Assembly: GCA_022446825.1 (NCBI GenBank) | Contig: JAKVBY010000034.1 | Coordinates: 25,363 to 89,362 of the forward strand | Origin: Pirellulaceae bacterium | GTDB taxonomy: Bacteria; Planctomycetota; Planctomycetia; Pirellulales; Pirellulaceae | Reading direction: 5' to 3' | DNA: 64,000 bases | Shown: piece by piece, positions 55,811 through 64,000 of the stretch | Layout: each line of letters starts with the position of its first letter | Numbering within the stretch: position 1 is the stretch's first letter | The notes under the pieces: model-generated | The model's input: only the letters and a program-made list of their open reading frames with translations | The model's database searches: none | Told to the model about the DNA's origin: nothing | Program-made: the position numbers and the translations under genes

Positions 55811-57139
55811 CTAGCAATGCCGTGGTTCGTGGATCGTGAACGTCAGCAGCCAACCGACGATCAACAGCACTGCGATCCCTCCAAATACCACAGAAAATCC
55901 CCACCAATCTACTGACCAGCCAAGCAACGGCGAGGTTAAGACCGGAGCTGCACAACAAAGGTTGAGAGCGCTTAGATAACGTGGGTGATCTGCCGGCTTC
56001 GCCAACTCCAAGGTGTAATTCTGCAGTGTCTTAATACCGAGGGGGGTCAGACCAACAAACAGAAAGACCAACGCAAACCAGCCACTCGAATCCGTTCCCC
56101 ACCGAGCTAAGATCAACGATAACAGTGGTGCCACACAAATCGTTGGCATGAGAAAACGCAACACCAAACGATTGCCGCGCCAATCCGCAATCGGACCCAA
56201 CAGCATACTGAACAAGGCCGTGCCGGCATTTTGCACGATCACCCAACCAATCAGGACACTCAAATCAAGGGAATCCTGACCAGCTCGTCCCAATGCCTGG
56301 TAATGAGGAAATAGCATCATCGAGCAATTAAATAAGGCTGCCACCACCGCCAGCCGAGCAAAGTTCCGATCCTTGCGGAGAGTAATCCAAGCGACTTGAA
56401 ACAGACGCGGAAAACTGCTCCGCGGTTCTTGAAAACTGTCAGGCGGTTCGGAGGCCATCGCCGCCACAACGGCCGCCATGGCAAATACCACTCCGGTAAA
56501 TCCAAAAATCATGGCAAAATTGCTACCATCCACTTGCAACCAAAGTGGCAACAACTTCCAGGCCGCCAGAATGGCGGTGGCGGCACCGAACAAACTCGCT
56601 ACCAGCAATAAACGGCCGCGACGGGTTACTCCGATCAACTTCCCTTGCAAGGTACTGAAGGAAAGTTGATTGACGCCGGTGCTGATGAAAAACAACGCAT
56701 ACAAAGCCATGAAGGCAGGGGACATCCACCCATAAGATGCGTTTCCCGTGGCCAACCAAATAGTCGACAATAAGAGGAACACGACCGACATCATCGTCGT
56801 ACAAATGGTCAGCGCCCATTTTTTCCGTCGGGTGATCTTGATCCGACGTGAGAGCATGAGTGGTGGGATACTCTGTCCAAATCGATTCAAGAGGGGCAAG
56901 CAACCCCGCATCCATGCCGAGCCGCCCAAGGAATCAAGCACCGCCGGCATGATGATGCTCTCGGTCTTGAAAATCCATCCCGTGCGCATCAACACTTGAT
57001 ACGCGGACAGAATGTTGAAATTCCAAGGTTCTCGCCGCTTGATATCAGCAGCCCAAGTCTCGGACTCGTCCACAGGAGTTGCCGGGGCGATCAGACATGT
57101 TGGCTCAACAGGTGTGGCAAAATCAGAGGAGGGTGGCAT
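55811..57139 (-). CDS. MFS transporter
   Basis: The 442-residue protein has about 12 membrane segments in two halves, with basic loops such as SRRIKITRRKKW after segment 2. GPIADWRGNRLVLR is the repeated MFS loop in the second half. The substrate is unknown. The polar 60-residue N-terminus before the first helix is longer than usual. It is convergent with the BASS gene. Confidence 0.85.
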   Translation of the reverse strand: MPPSSDFATPVEPTCLIAPATPVDESETWAADIKRREPWNFNILSAYQVLMRTGWIFKTESIIMPAVLDSLGGSAWMRGCLPLLNRFGQSIPPLMLSRRIKITRRKKWALTICTTMMSVVFLLLSTIWLATGNASYGWMSPAFMALYALFFISTGVNQLSFSTLQGKLIGVTRRGRLLLVASLFGAATAILAAWKLLPLWLQVDGSNFAMIFGFTGVVFAMAAVVAAMASEPPDSFQEPRSSFPRLFQVAWITLRKDRNFARLAVVAALFNCSMMLFPHYQALGRAGQDSLDLSVLIGWVIVQNAGTALFSMLLGPIADWRGNRLVLRFLMPTICVAPLLSLILARWGTDSSGWFALVFLFVGLTPLGIKTLQNYTLELAKPADHPRYLSALNLCCAAPVLTSPLLGWSVDWWGFSVVFGGIAVLLIVGWLLTFTIHEPRHC

Positions 57140-57890
57140 CTACCGAGTATAGTTGGCGCTCTAGCTCTGAGCGAGGTGACTCAAAACGCCTACTGGCTGC
57201 GAGTTTTCGATGCGTGCCGTTTCCATTCCTGGATAGCCGATGCTGGGAAAACAGGTCTCCTGAAAACAATGTGCCAAAAATCAGGATTCCAGAGACCGGT
57301 GTTGATAAACCAGCCTTGGCCAATTCTGCAGCGGTTTAGTTCGCGACAGACAACTGTGACGGACCTTACTATTTGAATGAGACAGGTTTGGCAATTGCTG
57401 CCGCGAAAGACCACTGGTCAGTTGAGAGAAAACGAGTATTTCATCCATCCAGAGCGCCCGGCACAAACTGTTCATGGCAAACTTTGAGGTCCAACCGCAC
57501 AACTCATAAAACGTCTTTACGAAGAGACGGTCTATGGCAGCTAGACGTCTCTCTCACCTCACCAACATTGCCATGTTTACCCAGTTCGCTGACGAAAATC
57601 TAACTGCCCGCATCAGAAATCTTCGCTGCTCAAACAAAAGGTGTCTGCCGGGATCTGCCAGGCGCCAAACATACGCCCCAAAGGAACATACGTGCGCAAG
57701 CCAAACAGACAAAACCTCGATCCAAGCATCTGAACGACTCTGGGTGACTTTTAAATTCTTTGGAGAAAGTTATCCGTTTATTCTGACAAAACGTTGGAAT
57801 TAGTAACTCTGGCACTGCTTTGGCCGCCTTCGGCGGTTTTCGACTTGCCCACTTTTGAGTAAAATTTTCCCTTTCGCAAATTAGTTACCT
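57140..57890. other. gene-poor gap before tRNA-Lys
   Basis: Several overlapping 60-90-codon frames occur on both strands with no recognisable content. A short hairpin CCGCC/GGCGG (57824-57828, 57832-57836) with a TTTT tail lies 55 bases before the tRNA. Confidence 0.5.
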
Positions 57891-57963
<73 letters not shown>

Positions 57964-59682
57964 CTTTTCAAGATTCAACTGCGGTAACCACTGACCGCAG
58001 GGCCTCTCTTCAGATAAATTGCAGTCTTCTGGACAGTTCGCAATCTTCGGCAGCTGCACCGAAAACGGCACCCAATCTTCCGAAATGGCTTTCAGCCCGG
58101 CGCTGCTGCTCTTTTTGAGCAAACATCACGCGAAAATGCTGTTCATCCTGTCGGTCACCTGGCGGGACAATCGTCCTACCTTTTTCAAGCGGCTCTCCGC
58201 AACCCGCCACGGACCATGTCAGCCAACTGAGCGAACGTTATGTAGACGTCTTATCGAGCAAGCCAGCAGAGGACCATTTACAAAGATCCGGAATGCCAAG
58301 CAAGCTGGAAAACCTTGGATGGCATTTGCCCCAGAGCCTCTTCGGGACAAACAACGCTTTAGGCAAAGAAGACCTTGCCGGAAACCCGCCAGAATTCCTT
58401 GAGAATCAAATCACCGTACCTTGCCGCTCAGCGCAGAAACTCAGCGCAGAAACTCTGTAGAGAAACTCTGGCGCGACGGCGGACACCGCAGAACAGACAA
58501 GATCATTTGTCACGACTTTCCACTTGCCGCCCGCGCACGCTCAGTGACCTTGATCTCCTTCCAGCCTAGCACCTCACATGATCCAGAACTTTACGCTCTA
58601 CGTCCCAGAAGAAATTAAACCTCTGCGATAAGTTCCCAACCGTAACGATACCCTTGCGCGTCGTCTTCCGTACAACCAAAAAATGTTGCCAAGCCGTGTT
58701 TATTTTTGCCTGCCAACGAAGCGTCAAACATTGCAGGTACATTTCGGCGTACGGTCTCGTTTGGCGAGCGTCACTTCCGTTGACAATAGTTCGTCCAGCG
58801 GTAAGCCGATATTCTCCTGGAAAGATGCGAGGCGACCTGCTTAGTTGAAACTCGACCTCGAAAGGTAGACAATATCTCGTAAAAACGAGCCCTCGGGTCT
58901 CTTGTGAAAGCGGCCTTGCCTGGCAACACGTAACAAAGAAACTACCCAGAAAAGAAATACAAAAATTCCTAAAACAGACCACACAGAACCATAGGGCATG
59001 TCGACGAAAGAGGGAATGAACAAACCCGCTGGATACATCAGGCGCACGAGCCAGAAATCTTCCGTCGTCCGCCGCGCTCGGTCGGCATTGTCGCAGAATC
59101 AGGCCTGGCAAATCTGGTCGTGCAAGATCCACAAACTGAAGGTGTAGATGATGGCATAACATTCGAGGTAAGCATAATATTACAATGCGGAAGAGAGCGG
59201 AAAAGAACTGCCACACTCCAGATTGTTTTCTAGCAACAACCCTATCCCTCAGAGCCCGGAAAATTCCAAAGTTACCATCGCGACAAGTTGCCGGAAAAAT
59301 TCTCGCGTGAGGGGATTCTCAACTTAAAAACGGGCGCAACGCCTCCGAAAACTGTACCGTGAATGGCCTCTGAGTCATTTTGCAGCACCTGATCTTCCCG
59401 CACCTGATCGAAAGAATGCCTCATCACCAATGCACAAACTTGCCGGCACTTTTTCTCCTGCTGCCAAATTGTCTGTTTTAATCGTCGGCGCAAAGCAATT
59501 CCGAGGATTTCCGGCAATTCTCCTACAAAAATAGCGGTTTCCATCGCTGCAGTCAGGGTTCCCGTTTACCGATGATGAAACGAGAGGTATTCTAACAATA
59601 GGGTCCTGGGACTTTGTGATACCAACTTGATGATGCCACAGAGCCGAGAAAATCTAGCTGCTCGATTTCGACAGACACGCCC
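57964..59682. other. 1.7-kb gene-poor region, possibly decayed
   Basis: No frame here is convincing. The longest, 216 codons at 58566-59216 on the minus strand, is Cys/Arg-rich with no recognised domain or ribosome site, and a competing minus-strand frame (58841-59047) shows one hydrophobic helix. A 90-codon minus frame lies at 59272-59544. Their mixture suggests remnants of older genes or chance frames. A 13-base perfect tandem repeat (CTCAGCGCAGAAA) is at 58427-58452. Confidence 0.45.
58427..58452. repeat. 13-base tandem repeat (two copies)
   Basis: CTCAGCGCAGAAA occurs twice back to back; a third, diverged copy follows to about 58467. Confidence 0.7.
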
Positions 59683-61059
59683 ATGATTACACTTTTAGGC
59701 AGCCGCAACCGTTCCTTCTGTGATGGCGTATCGCGCCGCAGTTTTCTACGTTTGGGAAGTCTCGGCTTCGGGGGTATCTGCCTCAGCGACCTATTGCAGG
59801 CCGAGGCTCAGACGGAACGCAAGTCCGAAAAGTCGGTCATCATGGTCTACCTCCCTGGGGGTCCGACCCAGCACGAAACCTTCGATCCCAAACCCCACGC
59901 GCCCCAAGAAATTCGCGGATCGTTCGATCCGATCGCCACCCGCTTGCCCGGCGTGCAATTCTGTGAATTGCTACCCAAGTTGGCCAACCTAAACGATCGG
60001 TTTTCCATCGTGCGATCTCTGGTGGGGATGAAAAATCGCCATGAATCTTTCCAGTGCTACACCGGCCGACCCGGCGGTCGCAATGAAGATTCCGAGCCGC
60101 CCGGTTTTTGGCCAACGTTAGGATCCGTCGCCTCCAAGGTACTGGGCCCCTCCCAAGGCATGGTACCCTATGTCGATGCCTCACCGGCCATGAGCTACAC
60201 ACCTTATCGTAATCGTGGCTCGCACGATGCTTCCGGCATCGTTTCTTGGCCCGGACATACGGGGCAAGCACACATCCCCTTCACTCTGGAAGGCGACGTA
60301 AAGTCCGACCTGGTACTCAACGGTGTCAACCTGGATCGACTCAACCAACGCCGGAACCTGCTCAAAACGTTCGGCGGCATCCAACAACAACTCGACATCG
60401 ATGGCGTCGATGAGTTCCAGCAGCAAGCATTTGGCCTCTTGACCGCCAGTCGGCTGGCCGATGCTTTGGATTTAGAAAAGGAAGACCCCAAAGTTCGCGA
60501 ACGTTATGGCGAACCCAGGAAAACCGATCCGAGTTTCGGTGGGGCGCCCCAAAGTCCACAACATCTCTTACTGGCGCGACGGTTAGTCGAAGCGGGAGTC
60601 CGTGTAGTCACCGTGGCCTTCGGCGCTTGGGACTGGCATGCCAATCGCGAGGGGACGATTGAGTATCTTTCGAACAAATATCTGCCGTTTTACGATCATG
60701 TCCTCTCGACATTCCTCGAGGATCTGGAGAGCCGCGGCCTGCTGGAAACAACCTCTGTCGTAGTCTGGGGAGAGTTCGGTCGCACTCCACGCATTAACGC
60801 CAAAGGGGGCCGCGATCATTGGGATCGCACCCAATCCATTTTGCTGGCGGGTGGGGGCATTCAGCCTGGCCAAGTCATCGGCCAAACGGAAAAGACCGGC
60901 GGAGTCCCCGATTCGCGTCCGGTCCATGTCCAGGAAGTTTTCGCCACGCTCTACCGCACACTCGGAATCGATGTAAACACGATCAAAATTCCAGATCTGA
61001 CCGGTCGACCGAGATATCTCGTGGAAGCAAATCGGCAACCGATTGCCGAATTGATTTGA
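59683..61059 (+). CDS. DUF1501 secreted protein with Tat signal
   Basis: The 458-residue protein has a twin-arginine signal SRRSFLRLG (17-25) followed by a hydrophobic stretch. The body has the DUF1501/alkaline-phosphatase-like segments VIMVYLPGGPTQHETFDPKP, DWHANREGTIEYL, VVVWGEFGRTPRINAKGGRDHW and GDHWPAT-like features. These proteins are abundant in planctomycetes and usually accompany DUF1553 proteins; enzymatic role is not established. It is convergent with another DUF1501 gene. Confidence 0.9.
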   Translation: MITLLGSRNRSFCDGVSRRSFLRLGSLGFGGICLSDLLQAEAQTERKSEKSVIMVYLPGGPTQHETFDPKPHAPQEIRGSFDPIATRLPGVQFCELLPKLANLNDRFSIVRSLVGMKNRHESFQCYTGRPGGRNEDSEPPGFWPTLGSVASKVLGPSQGMVPYVDASPAMSYTPYRNRGSHDASGIVSWPGHTGQAHIPFTLEGDVKSDLVLNGVNLDRLNQRRNLLKTFGGIQQQLDIDGVDEFQQQAFGLLTASRLADALDLEKEDPKVRERYGEPRKTDPSFGGAPQSPQHLLLARRLVEAGVRVVTVAFGAWDWHANREGTIEYLSNKYLPFYDHVLSTFLEDLESRGLLETTSVVVWGEFGRTPRINAKGGRDHWDRTQSILLAGGGIQPGQVIGQTEKTGGVPDSRPVHVQEVFATLYRTLGIDVNTIKIPDLTGRPRYLVEANRQPIAELI

Positions 61060-61122
61060 CCACCTCGGTTTGGCCCACAAGAAACTTTCCCCCGCGCACC
61101 GCAGCCAGAAGCCACCCGCCTG

Positions 61123-62523
61123 CTACGCCAGGATGTCTTGGATCACTTTACCGTGCACATCCGTGAGACGAAAATCGCGACCCGCATAGCGATAGGTGAG
61201 ACGTTCGTGATCAAATCCGAGTAAATGGAGAATGGTCGCATGCAAATCGTACATCGTCACGATATCCTGGACGGCGTGATAACCAAATTCATCGGTGGCA
61301 CCATAGGCATGCCCCCCCTTCACACCGCCACCAGCCAACCACATGGTGAAACCATACGGGTTGTGGTCACGTCCATCTTTCCCTTCGGCCATGGGTGTAC
61401 GACCGAATTCCGTCCCAAAGACAACTAAGGTTTCGTCCAACAACCCGCGCTGTTTGAGATCCGCCAGGAGGGCGGCGATCGGCTGATCCACTTCCTTGGC
61501 ATTGGTCGTATGACCAGCAAAGAGTCCGCCGTGTTGATCCCATTTGTACGAGTGCGAACATTGGACAAAGCGCACACCGCGTTCCACCAACCGTCGCGCC
61601 AGTAAACATTGCCTGCCAAAATTATCGGCGGGCCCCTGCTCGATGCCATAAGACTCGCGCATCGTGGCCGATTCCTGTGAGAGATCGACCGCTTCTGGTG
61701 CAGACATCTGCATGCGGAAGGCTAACTCAAAAGATTCAATCCGGGCATCGAGTCGGGTATCGCGGTCGGCGCGATCCCGATGGCGCCGATTCGCCTGCTG
61801 AATCAAATCTAACTGCCGACGTTGAATCTCGGGGGAACGCTGTGCCGGTTTCAAATCGCGAATCTGGGCCCGATACATGGGTACCAACGCATTGCCCACC
61901 GGCGTTCCTTGATACGCTGCGGGTAAAAAGCCAGCGGCTGCGTTTTGATCGGCGCCATGAATTGTCGGCGGCAAGAGCGTCACAAAACCTGGCAAATCTT
62001 GATTTTCCGATCCCAGTCCGTAGACCACCCAAGACCCCAGACTGGGACGGGGGAAGACGGCCGAGCCCGTATGAAGTTGGAGAATTGCACCCCCATGATC
62101 GACCTGCTCGACCTTCATTGAACGGACGAGACAAATATCATCAATCTGCTGGGCAATGTGCGGGAACAAATCGCTGACGGGCAGACCACTTTTTCCATAC
62201 TGCTGAAAATTCCAAGGCGACTTGAGCAGATTTCGCAAGTCGGAACTAAACTGTAGCGGCTGTTTAAAGGGCAGAGGCTGGCCATGCATTTCGTCCAGCT
62301 TTGGCTTCGGATCAAAGGTATCCACATGTGAGACACCACCATGCATGAAGAGAAAGATCACCTGTTTTGCGCGCGGTTTAAAATGCGGTGCTTTCACCGC
62401 TAAGGGGGATTCCGTTGCCGCCGATTCCCCCGCTCGGACAGTCTCTTGCAGCATGGCCATCAAGGCCGTGTGGCCAAAGCCGCAAGCGCTTGCCTGTAAC
62501 ATCGACCGTCGCGAAAAAACCAT
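61123..62523 (-). CDS. DUF1501 secreted protein with Tat signal
   Basis: The 466-residue protein has a Tat-type start SRRSMLQASACGFG and the DUF1501 body: VIFLFMHGGVSHVDTFDPKP, WDQHGGLFAGHTTNA, VVFGTEFGRTPMAEGKDGRDH and FGYHAV. GAGGGAG lies about 7 bases before the ATG. It follows the DUF1553 gene after 17 bases on the same strand, the common paired arrangement. Confidence 0.92.
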   Translation of the reverse strand: MVFSRRSMLQASACGFGHTALMAMLQETVRAGESAATESPLAVKAPHFKPRAKQVIFLFMHGGVSHVDTFDPKPKLDEMHGQPLPFKQPLQFSSDLRNLLKSPWNFQQYGKSGLPVSDLFPHIAQQIDDICLVRSMKVEQVDHGGAILQLHTGSAVFPRPSLGSWVVYGLGSENQDLPGFVTLLPPTIHGADQNAAAGFLPAAYQGTPVGNALVPMYRAQIRDLKPAQRSPEIQRRQLDLIQQANRRHRDRADRDTRLDARIESFELAFRMQMSAPEAVDLSQESATMRESYGIEQGPADNFGRQCLLARRLVERGVRFVQCSHSYKWDQHGGLFAGHTTNAKEVDQPIAALLADLKQRGLLDETLVVFGTEFGRTPMAEGKDGRDHNPYGFTMWLAGGGVKGGHAYGATDEFGYHAVQDIVTMYDLHATILHLLGFDHERLTYRYAGRDFRLTDVHGKVIQDILA

Positions 62524-62540
62524 CTTTCGACTCCCTCAAA

Positions 62541-64000
62541 CTATTCCACAAACAGAAACTCATTCATACAGAACAAAGCCTGGCAATAACTCTGCCAGAC
62601 GACCAAATCAGGTTCCACCGCCTCCGCCGAGCGATTTTTGCCAACCATGAAATGATTCCGGACCGTCCGCTCGTCCAAAACTGAGCCATAGATCGCCACC
62701 TCATCAATACCACCCGCCAGCCATTCGCTATCATCGGCTCGCGATCCAAACGTCAAGGAGGAGGTACCGAAGGTAGGCTGCGCCGCAGTCGCCATCTCGT
62801 CCACCAACTCACCATTCACGAACAGCTGACGGTGTCCCTCACCCAAAGTGAACACAACGTGCGACCAGGTGTCCAATTCCACCAAGGCGTTCTCCGTGGT
62901 GGCAAATCGATATCCACCGTGACCAAAAACCTCATGAAAAATGGTCAGACGGCTGACCCCGTTGACGTCGACCACATGGGTTCCACTTTTCCAATAACGT
63001 TGACCGGCCGCCAGATCATCCAATCCGATTGCATAATTTAAACGAGTCATCGCGTTCGGTTTGATCCAATACTCGACGCTGATCGCTGCGCGCGCCGCGT
63101 CTAAAAAACTCACATCATCAATTTGGATGCGTTGATTGGTGCCATTGAGTTGAATGCCCGGATCCTGCCCATCCTGATTCAATTCATGAGCGACCGCTCC
63201 GTCCAAGTCGAACGTGGCTCCGTTCACAAAACGCCCGGCATGTGCTTGCGGCTGGACCGCGTTGGTAGTTTCCGCCACGCCCTCCACGGTGCGCAAATCA
63301 TGGAGCGGATAATAGACCAGCAAGCCAGGGGTTGCTTGAATCATGTTGGCATAAGAGGTCGGTAACGCTGCCACCGACTTCTCATTGTCCGTAATGCCTA
63401 GATCAGCGCGATAACGGTTGATGTAGGCCAGCCCCTCCGCGAATTCAACTGTGTTCGGCTCCCGGCTCAAAAGACGCAGGAAAATCTCGCGAATCCTTTG
63501 CTCAGCAGGCTTTTTGCGGGTCACCAAGGCCAGCTGCCAAGCGGCCGTGCGGGAAAAGCGGCTATTCATTAAAAATAGTGCTTGGGGAGCGACCGTACCT
63601 TCAGCGCGTTTGGTGACGGGAATATGCTCGTTCGCCGTATTAAACAAGGTCAGCATCGGGTTCATTTGGTTACGGATGACCGGCAAATAAATACTCCGCC
63701 GCAATTCCTTGAACGGCTGGTAATCGTCTGCAATCCCAATGTCGACCACCGAGAGCCCGACTTCCGGTCGGTTAAAGTTATAACCCGACGTAAACAACGT
63801 CCCTCCCATGCTTCGATCGAGCGTGTCACTGGTAAACAGAATCGCATCACGAATTTCCTCGGCAGCCAGACGACGCCGTGGCATATGCCAGAGGAGTTGA
63901 TTCTCGGGATCGATCTTTGGACCTGAAGAGTCCCCTGTGGAAACGGCTTGCGCGTAACTCGCCGATTGGACCAAGATGCGGTGCAGCGCTTTGATCGACC
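62541..64000 (-). CDS. DUF1553 protein with internal LamG domain (partial, 5' end beyond window)
   Basis: The reading frame stays open to the window edge (SIKALHRILVQSASYAQA at the start), so the 5' part with DUF1549 and any cytochrome domain is missing. The visible 480 residues have DUF1553 sequence (RRRLAAEEIRDAILFTSDTLD and FLMNSRFSRTAAWQLA). A LamG/concanavalin-like domain (about 220-450; ISVEYWIKPN, VFTLGEGHRQLFVNGELV, GGIDEVAIYG) follows, and the chain ends with the DUF1553 C-terminus WQSYCQALFCMNEFLFVE. The LamG is thus inserted before the last helix. The downstream DUF1501 gene is co-transcribed. Confidence 0.88.
   Translation of the reverse strand, partial: SIKALHRILVQSASYAQAVSTGDSSGPKIDPENQLLWHMPRRRLAAEEIRDAILFTSDTLDRSMGGTLFTSGYNFNRPEVGLSVVDIGIADDYQPFKELRRSIYLPVIRNQMNPMLTLFNTANEHIPVTKRAEGTVAPQALFLMNSRFSRTAAWQLALVTRKKPAEQRIREIFLRLLSREPNTVEFAEGLAYINRYRADLGITDNEKSVAALPTSYANMIQATPGLLVYYPLHDLRTVEGVAETTNAVQPQAHAGRFVNGATFDLDGAVAHELNQDGQDPGIQLNGTNQRIQIDDVSFLDAARAAISVEYWIKPNAMTRLNYAIGLDDLAAGQRYWKSGTHVVDVNGVSRLTIFHEVFGHGGYRFATTENALVELDTWSHVVFTLGEGHRQLFVNGELVDEMATAAQPTFGTSSLTFGSRADDSEWLAGGIDEVAIYGSVLDERTVRNHFMVGKNRSAEAVEPDLVVWQSYCQALFCMNEFLFVE

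Noticed and set aside
58566-59216. 216-codon minus-strand gene
   Set aside because: No recognised domain, no ribosome site, Cys/Arg-rich, and another frame competes over part of it.

Overview
The window looks like a chromosomal stretch of a planctomycete, probably Pirellulales-like. The evidence is two secreted DUF1501 proteins with Tat signals next to a DUF1553/LamG protein, leucine-rich-repeat and YHS-like secreted proteins of the type common in that phylum, an LpxB/LptF outer-membrane lipid set, a complete Na+-NQR operon, and many short same-strand gene pairs separated by long gene-poor gaps. I could not run a search, so the species is unknown. No insertion sequence, integrase, phage module or CRISPR array is visible. 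Most genes are ordinary chromosomal housekeeping genes.

Layout. 0-1.2 kb: divergent queE and queF (queuosine precursor synthesis). 1.6-3.8 kb: a NagB-like sugar-phosphate enzyme, a TIM-barrel epimerase and a small zinc-ribbon protein. 4.2-7 kb: a DksA-type regulator with a clear terminator, an HtrA protease and a nucleoside hydrolase whose stop codon overlaps the HtrA stop. 7.2-11 kb: trpD with an MFS transporter, then a tiny very basic ORF, a FabZ-like dehydratase and trmB. 11-14 kb: purF and proB. 14.4-17.4 kb: divergent nagB and a NagB/PIG-L fusion. 17.8-22.8 kb: lexA, then a convergent NtrC-type two-component pair and an LptF/G permease. 23.6-26.3 kb: lipase, ruvX, an LRR-like membrane protein and a decayed protease fragment. 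26.6-31.7 kb: two large secreted carbohydrate-type enzymes. 31.7-34 kb: a protease pair, one active and one that has lost its catalytic residues and carries a PDZ domain inside the protease fold. 34.1-38.5 kb: an SDR epimerase, an MBL hydrolase, two small orphan proteins and an M20 peptidase. 39.3-46.5 kb: nqrABCDEF followed by an ApbE-NqrM fusion. 47-50 kb: a degenerate sigma-54-type regulator, a pseudo-receiver-like protein and an Mrp/ApbC ATPase. 50.2-53.7 kb: a Lys/Ala repeat protein, an SGNH-like protein, an M50 protease and lpxB. 54-57.1 kb: a double YHS-like protein, a BASS transporter and an MFS transporter. 57.9 kb: tRNA-Lys. 58-59.7 kb: a gene-poor gap. 59.7-64 kb: DUF1501, DUF1501 and a partial DUF1553 gene.

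How the genes work together. The Na+-NQR block is the best-defined system. Six subunits are followed by one protein that should both attach FMN to NqrB and NqrC (both have the DGLSGAT acceptor motif) and mature the membrane iron centre (NqrM tail); an Mrp Fe-S carrier lies just beyond. Envelope functions (LpxB, LptF, HtrA proteases, M50 protease) and amino-sugar catabolism (three NagB-family proteins) recur through the window. The least-explained items are the pseudoprotease pair with its nearby decayed copy, the degenerate enhancer-binding protein, and the 32-residue basic ORF in front of the fabZ-like gene.
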